From contig NZ_CP096971.1 in assembly GCF_024758705.1 (NCBI RefSeq), forward strand, positions 3,743,234 to 3,807,233: a stretch of 64,000 nt of DNA, in the 5' to 3' direction. Numbering within the stretch: position 1 is the stretch's first letter; every line of letters starts with the position of its first letter. The translations under genes were made by a program, and so were the position numbers. Below are positions 36,612-45,509 of the stretch, one piece after another. The notes under the pieces were generated by a model. That model made no database searches and had not been told where the DNA came from. It saw nothing but the letters and a program-made list of their open reading frames with translations. This DNA is from Sphingomonas sp. SUN019 (GTDB taxonomy: Bacteria; Pseudomonadota; Alphaproteobacteria; Sphingomonadales; Sphingomonadaceae).

Positions 36612-36712
36612 GCCCTGATGTTACCCTGTGTCAGCCCACTCGCCCGCCAACCCGTCGGACCCGGCGAAGCCGTGCCCTCTGGGCAGGCTCCGCTGTGCCG
36701 TCCGGTCGCGGC

Positions 36713-36730
36713 CGAGCGCATTCGCGCTCG
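36713..36730. terminator. stem-loop after hppD
   Basis: CGAGCGC (36713-36719) and GCGCTCG (36724-36730) pair around ATTC in the gap between hppD (stop at 36745) and hmgA. It may terminate or process the transcript reading leftwards. No T-run. Confidence 0.4.
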
Positions 36731-36744
36731 CATCCGGCCGACGC

Positions 36745-37788
36745 TTACGCGTCGACCTTAATGACGCCGCGCCGGATCTGATCCAGTTCAATCGATTCGA
36801 ACAACGCCTGAAAATTCCCGTTTCCAAACCCTTCGTTGCCCTTCCGCTGAATGATCTCGAAGAAGATCGGGCCGAACATATTCTCGGTGAAGATCTGCAA
36901 CAAGATACCCTCGTCGCCGACATTGCCGTCGATCAGGATGCGGTTCTTGCGCAGCCGTTCCAGATCCTCGCCGTGGCCGGGAACGCGCTTGTCGACCAGT
37001 TCGTAATAGGTCTCGATCGTATCCTGCAACTTCACGCCGCGCGCGCGCAAACGCTCGACGGTGTCGAAGATGTCGGGCGTGGTGAGCGCCAGGTGCTGGA
37101 TGCCCTCGCCGTGATAGTCGCGGATAAATTCCTCGATCTGGCTCTTGTCGTCCTGGCTCTCGTTCAGCGGGATGCGGATCGCCTTGTCAGGGGCGATCAT
37201 CGCCTGGCTGAACAGGCCCGTCGCCTTGCCCTTGATGTCGAAATACTTCTGTTCCTCGAACCCGAACAGCGTCTTGTAGAACTCGCTCCACACCTGCATC
37301 TGCCCGCGGCGGACGTTGTGGGTCAGGTGGTCGAGCAGATCCAGCCCGACGTTGTTCTCCGCCTCCGCCGCTTCCCAGCCGTCGAACGCGGCCCAATCGG
37401 CGTACAGGTCGATGCCGTCCTGGATGAAATACAGATACGACCCGCCGATCCCCTCGATCACGGTATCGTCCTCGGCCGTGCGCGTCGCACCGTGCGCCAG
37501 CGCCCATTCCATCGCCTTCGCCGGATCGGCGACGCGGAACGCCATCGCGCTGGCCGATGCGCCATGTTCACCCCGAAACTGCGCAACGCGGCCGTCGGCG
37601 TCACGGTTGAGCATCAGGTTGATGCGGCCCTGCTTGTAACGGGTGATGTTCTTGGACGGATGCCGGTGCGTCGGCACGAAGCCAAGCTGTTCGAACTGCG
37701 CCGCCATCGCCTGCGGATCAGGTGAGGTGAACTCGACAAATTCGAATCCGTTCAGGCCCAACGGGTTTTCGGAGAGCATTTCGGTCAT
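36745..37788 (-). CDS. hppD: 4-hydroxyphenylpyruvate dioxygenase
   Basis: Non-heme iron enzyme converting 4-hydroxyphenylpyruvate to homogentisate, 347 aa. The VOC-fold metal ligands lie in segments such as GIQHLALTTPD and the C-terminal EIIQRKGNEGFGNGNFQALF, which includes the ligand Glu. ATG 37788 has AGAGG upstream; a TTG-type extension is not needed. It forms the upper pathway to hmgA and is divergent from a MarR regulator with 75 bp between starts. Confidence 0.96.
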   Translation of the reverse strand: MTEMLSENPLGLNGFEFVEFTSPDPQAMAAQFEQLGFVPTHRHPSKNITRYKQGRINLMLNRDADGRVAQFRGEHGASASAMAFRVADPAKAMEWALAHGATRTAEDDTVIEGIGGSYLYFIQDGIDLYADWAAFDGWEAAEAENNVGLDLLDHLTHNVRRGQMQVWSEFYKTLFGFEEQKYFDIKGKATGLFSQAMIAPDKAIRIPLNESQDDKSQIEEFIRDYHGEGIQHLALTTPDIFDTVERLRARGVKLQDTIETYYELVDKRVPGHGEDLERLRKNRILIDGNVGDEGILLQIFTENMFGPIFFEIIQRKGNEGFGNGNFQALFESIELDQIRRGVIKVDA

Positions 37789-37863
37789 CGTGCAGCCTCT
37801 TAGTAACAATTGATACCAATATCGGCGCTTGGCGTTCCCGTGTCAAATGATACGGTCGTCGCC

Positions 37864-38304
37864 ATGTCAAAACGTCTCGAACTCGATCGGTTCCTTCCTT
37901 ATCGTCTGTCGGTCACATCCAATCTGGTCAGCGACCGGATCGCGCGGGCGTACGAAGCGCTGTTCGGGCTGACGATTCCCGAATGGCGCCTGGTGGCGGT
38001 GATCGCCGAGGCTAAGGCGATCACGCAGGCCGAGATCGGCGAACGTACCTGGATGGACAAGGTGACCGTCAGCCGCGCCGCGATCGCGCTGGTCGAACGC
38101 GGTCTATTGTCGCGTACCGCCAACCCGGCCGATAAACGATCGCACCATCTGTCGCTGACCGACGCCGGGCGCGACCTGTACGCCGCCATCGCACCAAAGG
38201 CGCTGGAATTGGAATCGCGCATCTTCGCATCGTTCAGCAAGACCGAACTTGATGGGTTCGTGACGTTGCTGCAGCGGATCGACGCCGCGGTGATGAACAC
38301 GTGA
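37864..38304 (+). CDS. MarR family transcriptional regulator
   Basis: A 146-aa winged-helix regulator. The helices around GLTIPEWRLVAVIAEAKAITQ and VTVSRAAIALVERGLLSR, and the wing NPADKRSHHLSLTDAG, are typical. Its divergence from hppD makes it a likely regulator of tyrosine catabolism, with homogentisate or hydroxyphenylpyruvate as effector, by analogy to other MarR-controlled aromatic pathways. The 75-bp intergenic region holds AACAATTGATACCAA and TCAAATGATACGG as possible operator half-sites, not a clear dyad. Confidence 0.9.
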   Translation: MSKRLELDRFLPYRLSVTSNLVSDRIARAYEALFGLTIPEWRLVAVIAEAKAITQAEIGERTWMDKVTVSRAAIALVERGLLSRTANPADKRSHHLSLTDAGRDLYAAIAPKALELESRIFASFSKTELDGFVTLLQRIDAAVMNT

Positions 38305-38314
38305 AAGGAATCAT

Positions 38315-39223
38315 TTGACCGACACACCGTTGATCGCCGGTATCGAGCTGGGCGGCACCAAATGCGTTGCGATCCTGGCGCGCGGGCCAGATGCGATCGA
38401 GGACCGCATCGAACTGCCGACGACGCGTCCTGAAGAAACGTTGGCGGCGCTGGAGCGGGCGATCGACGGCTGGCGCGGGTTCGCCGCACTGGGGATCGCT
38501 AGTTTCGGTCCCGTGTCGATCGATCGCGGTTCAGGCGAATACGGATCGATCACCTCTACCCCGAAGCCGGGTTGGGCGCATACCGACGTCGCCAGGCGAT
38601 TGGGCAACAGGTATCGCGTCCCGACCGGCTTCCACACGGACGTCGTTGGCGCGGCGTTGGGCGAGGCGCGCTGGGGCGCCGCCGCGGGGCTGGCCGATCT
38701 GGCCTATGTCACCGTGGGCACAGGGATCGGCGTCGGACTGGTCGCGGGGGGAAGGGCGGTTGACGGACTGACGCACAGCGAGCTTGGCCACGTCCGCCCG
38801 CCGCGCTTGCCCGACGACGACTGGATCGGCGGCTGCCCGTTCCACGGCGCGTGTTGCGAGGGATTGGCGTCCGGTCCCGCGATCGCCGCGCGGACCGGCG
38901 TGAAGGGCCAGGATCTGCCCGCCGACGACCCGGCCTGGGACGGCGTCGTCCATGCGATCGCGCATTTGCTCTACACGCTCGTCCTGACTGGCGTGCCGCG
39001 GCGGATCGTAATGGGGGGCGGGGTGATGGTCGGGAACCAATTCCTGTTCCCACGGGTCCGTGCGCAGATGAAGGCGTTGCTGGCGGGCTACGTCCCGCTC
39101 GCCGAGATCGAACAGGCCGACAGCTATGTCGTACCCGCGGCGCTGGGCGCGAACGCCGGGCCGCTCGGCGCAATCGTGTTGGGGATCAACGCGCTCAACG
39201 AAACATCGTTTACGGCCGCTTAA
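38315..39223 (+). CDS. ROK family sugar kinase (fructokinase-like)
   Basis: A 302-aa ROK kinase phosphorylating a hexose, probably fructose. The ATP-binding motif IELGGTKCVAILA opens the protein, the phosphate motif TVGTGIGVGLVAGG follows, and the zinc site is GGCPFHGACCEGLASG, with catalytic base His in the ELGHVRP segment. The start is TTG 38315 with AGGA upstream; no ATG is near. It lies 10 bp after marR and may be co-transcribed. Confidence 0.92.
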   Translation: MTDTPLIAGIELGGTKCVAILARGPDAIEDRIELPTTRPEETLAALERAIDGWRGFAALGIASFGPVSIDRGSGEYGSITSTPKPGWAHTDVARRLGNRYRVPTGFHTDVVGAALGEARWGAAAGLADLAYVTVGTGIGVGLVAGGRAVDGLTHSELGHVRPPRLPDDDWIGGCPFHGACCEGLASGPAIAARTGVKGQDLPADDPAWDGVVHAIAHLLYTLVLTGVPRRIVMGGGVMVGNQFLFPRVRAQMKALLAGYVPLAEIEQADSYVVPAALGANAGPLGAIVLGINALNETSFTAA

Positions 39224-39289
39224 CCCCGTCCCGTTACTCGTGCGAAATGGTTTCGGGCGGTCCGTCGTCCGGACGCACGAGGTGACCGA

Positions 39290-41188
39290 ATGCGCATCCT
39301 GATCGTAGACGACGAGCCCGCGCTGCACGATTCCTATCGCCGCTGCTTCGCGCCGGTCGCGAACGAGGATGCAAATGCGCTATCCGCGATGGCGTCGGAG
39401 TTGTTCGACGATGCGGTGGAGGCCGCGGTCGACGATACGCCGGTGTTCGATTGCGATCACCACCTGCAGGGGCTGGACGCAGTCGCTGCGGTCGAACGCG
39501 CGCTGGCGGCGGGCGAACCCTATTCGGTCGCGTTCATCGACGTGCGGATGCCGCCCGGTATCGACGGCAAGGAAACCGCGACCCGCATCCGCGCGCTCGA
39601 TGCGGAGATCAATCTGGTTATCGTGACAGGATATTCCGATTACTCTCCAATCGAGATCAGCAAGGTTGCAGGGCCGGCCGACAAGATCTTCTACATCGCC
39701 AAGCCGTTCGAGCTGGCGGAGATCGTCCAGACCGCGACCGCGCTGGGTAAGCGGTGGGAGGTCGATCGTGAACTCGCCGGCGCGCGCGCGATGCTGGCGC
39801 AGCAGGTGGTGCAGCTTGAGGAGCAGGGCGCCGAACTCGCCGCGAACGAAAGCCGCGCGGTTCATATCGCCAATCACGATTCGCTGACCGACGCGCCCAA
39901 TCGCCTGGCGTTCACGCGTGCATTGGCCGATCGCGCGAAGCAGCCGGGGATGTTCGCGGTCGCGATGATCGACCTCGACCGGTTCAAGCTGGTCAACGAT
40001 ACGCTGGGCCACCTGGCGGGTGACGAGCTGATCCGCGAAGTGTGCCTGATCCTGCAGCGTTCGGCGCCCGAAGGCGGGCTGGTCGCGCGGCTGGGCGGCG
40101 ATGAATTCGGCGTGCTGTTCGATACGGCGGGCGACGAGGCCGCGGTGATGGCGGTCGACCGGATCGTCCATGCCTGCGCGGTGACGATGAAGGTCTTCGG
40201 CCATTCGGTGCAGGGCGCGGCCTCGGCCGGGCTGGTCACCGCGGGCGACAACGGCCTGCGCGATCCGGTCGACCTGCTGCGTCGCGCCGACCTTGCGTTG
40301 AATGACGCCAAGCGGAACGGGCGCGGCGTCGCGCGGCTGTTCGACGAGAGCATGGACGAGGGTATTCGCGTCCGCCGCCGGATCGAAAGCGGCCTGTCGC
40401 AGGCGATCGCCCGCGGCGAACTGGCGATGGTGTATCAGCCGATCGTCGCGCGCGAACAGCTGGAAGTGATGGGGTTCGAGGCGCTGCTGCGCTGGAACAC
40501 GCAGGAATATGGCCCGATCAGCCCGGCGGTATTCATTCCGATCGCCGAGGAATCGAACCTGATCCACGAATTGGGCGACTGGGTGCTGAAGGAGTCGCTC
40601 GCGGTGCTCAATCAATGGCCGGGGCAATATGTCTCGGTCAATTTCAGCCCACGCCAGTTTCGACGGCACAATTTCGTCGGTTACGTCATGGAATGCGTGC
40701 AGCGCGCCGGGATCGAGCCGCACCGGCTGCAGATCGAGATCACCGAAACCGCCATCTTCGACGATGCGGAACGGGCGGCGGAGACGCTCTACAAATTGCG
40801 CCAGATGGGGTTCCGCATCGCGCTCGACGATTTCGGCACGGGCTATTCGTCGCTCTACAATATTCGCAAGTTCGCGCTCGATTCGCTGAAGATCGACCGC
40901 AGCTTCATCGACGGCATGGGGCGTGAACGCGAAAGCGCGGCAATCGTCCATTCGATCATCCACCTGGGCAAGGCGCTGGGACTTGGCGTGATCGCCGAGG
41001 GGGTTGAGACCGCCGCGCAGGTGCAGTCGCTGCGCATCGCGGGCGCGAGCCATATGCAGGGCTATTTCTTCTCCCGTCCCGTCGCCGAGGATGTCGCGCG
41101 CGAAATCGCGGAGACGCGGTTTATGGGCGACGATCCGTCGCAGGATGACGTCAGCGACGAAGCACCGGGCACCGGGACCGACGGCTGA
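39290..41188 (+). CDS. response regulator with GGDEF and EAL domains
   Basis: Cyclic-di-GMP turnover regulator of 632 aa. The receiver domain (1-150) has the acidic pair VDDE and phosphoacceptor Asp84 in VAFIDVRMPP; its first helix-loop is longer than usual. A short coiled coil leads to a GGDEF domain with intact active site RLGGDEF (about residue 268-274) and an EAL domain with GFEALLRW at 397. EAL metal motifs EITET and DDFGTGYSS are present. Both activities may therefore be functional. It overlaps the downstream kinase, which is a plausible phosphodonor. Confidence 0.94.
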   Translation: MRILIVDDEPALHDSYRRCFAPVANEDANALSAMASELFDDAVEAAVDDTPVFDCDHHLQGLDAVAAVERALAAGEPYSVAFIDVRMPPGIDGKETATRIRALDAEINLVIVTGYSDYSPIEISKVAGPADKIFYIAKPFELAEIVQTATALGKRWEVDRELAGARAMLAQQVVQLEEQGAELAANESRAVHIANHDSLTDAPNRLAFTRALADRAKQPGMFAVAMIDLDRFKLVNDTLGHLAGDELIREVCLILQRSAPEGGLVARLGGDEFGVLFDTAGDEAAVMAVDRIVHACAVTMKVFGHSVQGAASAGLVTAGDNGLRDPVDLLRRADLALNDAKRNGRGVARLFDESMDEGIRVRRRIESGLSQAIARGELAMVYQPIVAREQLEVMGFEALLRWNTQEYGPISPAVFIPIAEESNLIHELGDWVLKESLAVLNQWPGQYVSVNFSPRQFRRHNFVGYVMECVQRAGIEPHRLQIEITETAIFDDAERAAETLYKLRQMGFRIALDDFGTGYSSLYNIRKFALDSLKIDRSFIDGMGRERESAAIVHSIIHLGKALGLGVIAEGVETAAQVQSLRIAGASHMQGYFFSRPVAEDVAREIAETRFMGDDPSQDDVSDEAPGTGTDG

Positions 41189-43023
41189 TGGCTGGCCTCA
41201 TGCGGTCCGGCCGGATCGAACGGTTGCGCAATCCGCGCTCGCTCGGCGGCCGCCTTGTCCTGATCCTGACTGCGGTCGGGGTGGCCGGGGCGATCGGCAT
41301 CACCCTGCTTCTCGCCGGGATCATTACACCGAACTTCAATCAGCTGGAGGCGAAAGCTGTCGCGGGACATATCGAGCGGACGCACGCCGCGCTCGCCGAA
41401 TACAGGTCGAAAGTCGAAAGCGCAGTGCGCGATTATGGCGACTGGAACGACAGCTATGATTATATTGCGCATCCGACCGCGGCTTTTGAGCGGGAGAGCT
41501 TTTCCCCGTTGGCGATGGACAATCTCGATGTCGAAGGCATGGCCTATGTCGGCAACGATCGCCGCATCCTGATCGCGCGCTGGCGCGGCGACGATGCGAT
41601 GCGGCGACGACTGGTGACCGCGATCGGCGCGATGGACTTCGCGCGCGCGCTTGGCGCTGCCAGTTCGACCAGTTTCTATGCGCGGATGGGCAACGTCGTC
41701 GCGGCGGTCGGCATCGCCAGGGTCCGGCGCAGCGACGGCACGGGCAATCCTCGGGGCTACGTCCTGATGGCTCGCCAGATCACCTCCCGGCAACTGTCGG
41801 GCCTGCTGTCGCTCAACGCGCGGATCGACCTGTCGACAGCGCCGGTCATCGAAACGCACACGCTGTCGCGGATGGCGATTGCGGTGCCGATCGCCGGGGC
41901 GGACCGGCGCGCCGTGGCGAGTGCGCATTTCGTCGTGCCGCGCGACGTGTCGGTGCTGGGGCGGCGCATGTTGTTGCTGGCGGTCGCCGGATCGACTTTG
42001 CTGTTGCTGATCGTGCTGCTGGTGCTGCGCCGCGTCATTACGCAATTGGTGTTGAAGCCGCTCAACCGCGTCGAAACGCATATGCAGATGGTGCGCGCAT
42101 CGGGCTCGCTGGGACTGCTGGACGAAGATCGCCGGCAGGACGAAATCGGATCGTTGGGACGTAGTTTCAATGCGATGCTGCGGCAATTGAAGGATCTGCG
42201 CGAACAATTGGAGGTGCAGAGCTTTGCGCTCGGCCGCTCCGAAAGTGCGGTCGCAGTGATGCACAACGTCCGCAACGCGCTGAACCCTGTGTCGACGATC
42301 ATCAGCCAGGGGATGGCGCGCACCCCGCCGATCGACCGGATGACGCTGGATCGCGCCGCGGCGGAACTGGGCAAGGATGATCTGCCCGCTGTGCGACGGC
42401 AGAAGCTGACCGCGTTCGTCCTGGCCGCGATCGAGGCTTTGGAGGCGGCGCGGATCGATCAGCAGCAGCAGCTTGGCGTTGGGCGCACCGCGATGGCGCA
42501 TGTGCTGGAAATCATCGGTCAGCAACAGGCGAACGCGCACGAACGCCCGGCGCTCGCCGTTTGCGACGTGACCGACATCATCGCGCAGAATGCGACGATC
42601 GCGCGCTATTCGGGCGAAACGTCGATCGCCTTCAGTTTTCCCGCGCATCCCCATCCGGTGCTGGCGAACCGCGTCATCCTGAGCCAGGTGATCGGCAATC
42701 TGTTCGCCAATGCGGCCGAGGCGGTCAGTGGGGCGGGACGAGCGAGCGGCTCGATCGCGGTCAGCGTCGACTGCAACGATGCGGTCGTCACGGTGCGGAT
42801 CCGCGACGACGGCGAAGGGTTCGAGCCCGGCGTCGGCGCAACGTTGTTCCAGCGTGGATTTTCCACACGCGCGCATAAATCGGGCGGACTGGGGCTGCAT
42901 TGGTGCGCCAATTCGATGAGCGCGATGGAGGGCGGCTTGCGGCTGGAGAGCGAGGGTATCGGGCGCGGCGCGGTGGCGGTGCTGACGTTGAAAGCGCCGC
43001 TCGCGCAGGCGCAGGCGGCCTAA
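41188..43023 (+). CDS. CHASE4 sensor histidine kinase
   Basis: A 611-aa transmembrane kinase. The first helix (LVLILTAVGVAGAIGITLLL) is followed by a periplasmic CHASE4 domain (DYGDWNDSYDY) and a second helix near residues 262-286. A HAMP-like linker with the coiled segment follows, then the H-box MHNVRNALNPV with His359 and the ATPase domain (NLFANAAEAV, RDDGEGFEPG, GGLGLHW). The ATG overlaps the stop of the GGDEF-EAL regulator. The unusual feature is the regulator-first gene order. Confidence 0.9.
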   Translation: MAGLMRSGRIERLRNPRSLGGRLVLILTAVGVAGAIGITLLLAGIITPNFNQLEAKAVAGHIERTHAALAEYRSKVESAVRDYGDWNDSYDYIAHPTAAFERESFSPLAMDNLDVEGMAYVGNDRRILIARWRGDDAMRRRLVTAIGAMDFARALGAASSTSFYARMGNVVAAVGIARVRRSDGTGNPRGYVLMARQITSRQLSGLLSLNARIDLSTAPVIETHTLSRMAIAVPIAGADRRAVASAHFVVPRDVSVLGRRMLLLAVAGSTLLLLIVLLVLRRVITQLVLKPLNRVETHMQMVRASGSLGLLDEDRRQDEIGSLGRSFNAMLRQLKDLREQLEVQSFALGRSESAVAVMHNVRNALNPVSTIISQGMARTPPIDRMTLDRAAAELGKDDLPAVRRQKLTAFVLAAIEALEAARIDQQQQLGVGRTAMAHVLEIIGQQQANAHERPALAVCDVTDIIAQNATIARYSGETSIAFSFPAHPHPVLANRVILSQVIGNLFANAAEAVSGAGRASGSIAVSVDCNDAVVTVRIRDDGEGFEPGVGATLFQRGFSTRAHKSGGLGLHWCANSMSAMEGGLRLESEGIGRGAVAVLTLKAPLAQAQAA

Positions 43024-43053
43024 CCTCTAAAACGATCCAGCTTGCCCGTTCGA

Positions 43054-43171
43054 TAATCCTCCCCTGCTAGGGGAGGTGGCGCGCAGCGCCGGAGGGGTGT
43101 CACCCCCTCAATAGCGCGACACCCCTCCGTCAGCGCTTTGCGCTGCCACCTCCCCTTGCAGGGGAGGATTA
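43054..43171. repeat. 118-bp imperfect palindromic element (GGGGAGGATTA family)
   Basis: TAATCCTCCCC starts at 43054, and GGGGAGGATTA ends at 43171. The inner arms hold paired GGGGAGGTGGC/GCCACCTCCCC and GGAGGGGTGTC/GACACCCCTCC segments. The whole folds into one long stem. The type is well known in sphingomonad genomes as a dispersed non-coding repeat; no transposase is present. It lies between the histidine kinase and the SET protein, convergent ends, where it may terminate both. Confidence 0.8.
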
Positions 43172-43200
43172 CGGTTTGACCGAACGTGGCAATTTCGGCT

Positions 43201-44307
43201 TCAGGCGACCTTCTCCGCCCGTTTCGCATCGCCGCGCAGGTACGGCGCGACCAGGTTGCGCGCGCGATACCAGTCCTGCCGATCCGGCGGCAGGGTATCG
43301 AATGCCGCGATGGTCCCCCGACAAGCCGCCGCCCCGCATTCGCATTTCATCGTCCAGCCGCCGTCCGACAGCGTGGTCGAATAATCCCAGTTGATCTCCT
43401 CGCCCGCCACAATGTCGCGCGCGGCGATCAGGAAGACGCCGTCGGCCATGAAGCGCAATCCGGCGTTCGGCGCGCAATGATGGTTGATCAGGTCGTCGAT
43501 CGCGCCCGATGGCCCCAGATACTGGTCGCGCGCGATCTGCAGGAAGCGGTCGCCGCGACCCAGCAGCTTGCGTGGCACCCGCGCGGCGGCGATCCGGCGG
43601 CCGGAAAAGCGCACGATGGTTTCGCCCTCCATGAAGTCGACGCGCGCGAACACCGCCTTGCCGAGATGATTTGCGCCGACCGAGAACGGGTTCACCGCCG
43701 GGGCGTAAGCGTCCAGCACGCGCAACCGCCCTTCGCGCCAACCGAACGAGCGCAACGGGTTGATCGTCGGCAGCCCGATCATGAACCATACGCTGGCGTG
43801 GCAGACGAGTTCGACGACGATATAGGCATATTCGCCGACGTCCTGGCTACCCGTGCGCGTCGCCAGCAGCAGGGTGGCGAGATCGCCGACGGTCCACAGT
43901 CCCCAGGCGGGCGATCGTTCCCGCGCGCGGTCCACCCATACGCTGCGCCACGTCGGCCAAAAGCTGATCGGGACCGCCGCGACGACGATCATGTGCGCCC
44001 AGAACGCTTCGCGAAAAACGAGCCAGAGTACGATCGCGGTCAGGCTGACGCCCATGCAGACGCTTTCCACCGCGTCGGGCGCGCTCCAGCGCGAGCGCCG
44101 CCACAGCGCCAGCGCGACCGTAAGGCAGGCGACGGCGGACACCAGGAAGACGATCGATTGCGGCGTGCCGGGGTTGACCGCGGCATAGGTCACCGCCTCG
44201 ATCGCGGTGGCGCTCCCCCAGATCAGCCACGACGCGCGGTTCGGCTCGACCAGGCGCTGGTTCAGCCCAGCGAGATAGATCGCATAGCCCGCGAAGCTGG
44301 CGAGCAC
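43201..44307 (-). CDS. membrane protein with PQ-loop-like N-terminus and C-terminal SET domain
   Basis: A 368-aa protein. Residues 1-180 form about six hydrophobic helices with two related motifs, EPNRASWLIWGSATAIEAVT and ERSPAWGLWTVGDLATLLLA, resembling the proline-containing repeats of PQ-loop/SWEET-like proteins. Residues 205-345 form a SET methyltransferase domain: NHHCAPN (275-281), EEINWDYS (303-310) and a post-SET cysteine cluster CECGAAAC (322-329). Substrate and membrane orientation are unknown. The start is GTG 44307, as no other start is in frame. A SET domain fused to such helices is unusual. Confidence 0.8.
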   Translation of the reverse strand: MLASFAGYAIYLAGLNQRLVEPNRASWLIWGSATAIEAVTYAAVNPGTPQSIVFLVSAVACLTVALALWRRSRWSAPDAVESVCMGVSLTAIVLWLVFREAFWAHMIVVAAVPISFWPTWRSVWVDRARERSPAWGLWTVGDLATLLLATRTGSQDVGEYAYIVVELVCHASVWFMIGLPTINPLRSFGWREGRLRVLDAYAPAVNPFSVGANHLGKAVFARVDFMEGETIVRFSGRRIAAARVPRKLLGRGDRFLQIARDQYLGPSGAIDDLINHHCAPNAGLRFMADGVFLIAARDIVAGEEINWDYSTTLSDGGWTMKCECGAAACRGTIAAFDTLPPDRQDWYRARNLVAPYLRGDAKRAEKVA

Positions 44308-44425
44308 GGCGACGATGAACCACGGTTCGAAGATTACGTCTGCCCCCAGCCGGTCTGTTAACCACGCTATCGCAAGTGCGAGTCGCCGTCCAGAGGGTCA
44401 GGATTTCCGGCGAGTCGCACGCTTT

Positions 44426-45499
44426 TCATAGCGGCAAGGCGGGCTGATCCGGCGCGTTGTCCTCGATGATCCCCGAGAGCGTCAGCCCCAATAGCCTGAC
44501 ACCGCCCTCGACCGGAAGTTCGCGCTCCAGCAACTCCGCGCCGACGCGTTCGAACATTGCGCGATCCTCGATGCCGTTCGGAAACGACTTCGCGCGGGTA
44601 CACGTTTCAAAATCGGCGCGGCGCAGTTTCAGCGTCACCGTCCGCCCGCGCGTGCCGCTGCGATCGATCCGCACCCACGCCGCCTCTGCGACCGTCGACA
44701 GCGCCGCCGCAATCTCATCTCGATCGTGCAGGTTGGTTCCGAACGTCCGCTCCGCGCCGACCGACTTGGCTTGCCGATGGCTGCGCACCGCGCGGTGGTC
44801 TATCCCGCGGGCGGCCTTGAACAGATACTCCGAATAGCTGCCGAAATGTGCGCGCAGGAACTCGATCGGCTGGTCGCGCAGGTCCGCCCCGGTATCGATT
44901 CCGAGGCGCGCCATCTTGGCCGCGGTAACCGGACCGACGCCGTGGAAGCGTTTGACCGGCAGCGACGCGACGAACGCCGCGCCCTTCGCGGGCGGGATGA
45001 CGCAGATGCCGTCGGGCTTGTTCTGGTCCGACGCCAGCTTCGCGATGAACTTGTTGTAGCTGACGCCCGCCGACGCGGTCAGGCCGGTATCTTCCCTGAT
45101 CCGCGCGCGTATCTCCTCGGCGATCGCGCGCGCCGAGCCGAGGCCGCGGATGTCCTCGGTCACATCGAGATAGGCTTCGTCCAGCGACAAAGGTTCGATC
45201 AACGCGGTGTAGTCGGCGAAGATCGCGCGGATCTGCCGACTGATCCCGTGATAGACGTCGAAGCGCGGCTTGACGAACACCAGGTCCGGACATTGCCGTC
45301 GCGCGGTGACCGACGGCATCGCGGATCGCACGCCGAACGCCCGCGCCTCGTAACTCGCCGCCGCCACCACGCCGCGTGCGCTGGAGCCGCCGACCGCGAC
45401 GGGTTTGCCGCGCAGCGCTGGATCGTCGCGCTGTTCGACCGACGCGTAGAACGCATCCATGTCGATATGGACGATCTTCCGGGTTTGTTCTTCCGGCAT
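44426..45499 (-). CDS. dinB: DNA polymerase IV
   Basis: Y-family translesion polymerase of 357 aa. The catalytic motifs are DMDAFYASVE near the N-terminus and SLDEAYLDVT, carrying the metal-binding acidic residues. The helix-hairpin-helix segment KRFHGVGPVTAAKMARLGID and the little-finger domain follow. It is 10 bp downstream of the P450 gene in the same direction, so the two may be co-transcribed; a functional link is not known. Confidence 0.95.
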   Translation of the reverse strand: MPEEQTRKIVHIDMDAFYASVEQRDDPALRGKPVAVGGSSARGVVAAASYEARAFGVRSAMPSVTARRQCPDLVFVKPRFDVYHGISRQIRAIFADYTALIEPLSLDEAYLDVTEDIRGLGSARAIAEEIRARIREDTGLTASAGVSYNKFIAKLASDQNKPDGICVIPPAKGAAFVASLPVKRFHGVGPVTAAKMARLGIDTGADLRDQPIEFLRAHFGSYSEYLFKAARGIDHRAVRSHRQAKSVGAERTFGTNLHDRDEIAAALSTVAEAAWVRIDRSGTRGRTVTLKLRRADFETCTRAKSFPNGIEDRAMFERVGAELLERELPVEGGVRLLGLTLSGIIEDNAPDQPALPL

Positions 45500-45509
45500 A
45501 ACCTGCGCG

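Noticed and set aside
37789..37863. Clear MarR operator in the hppD-marR gap
   Set aside because: AACAATTGATACCAA and TCAAATGATACGG are similar direct half-sites, but no convincing dyad can be drawn.
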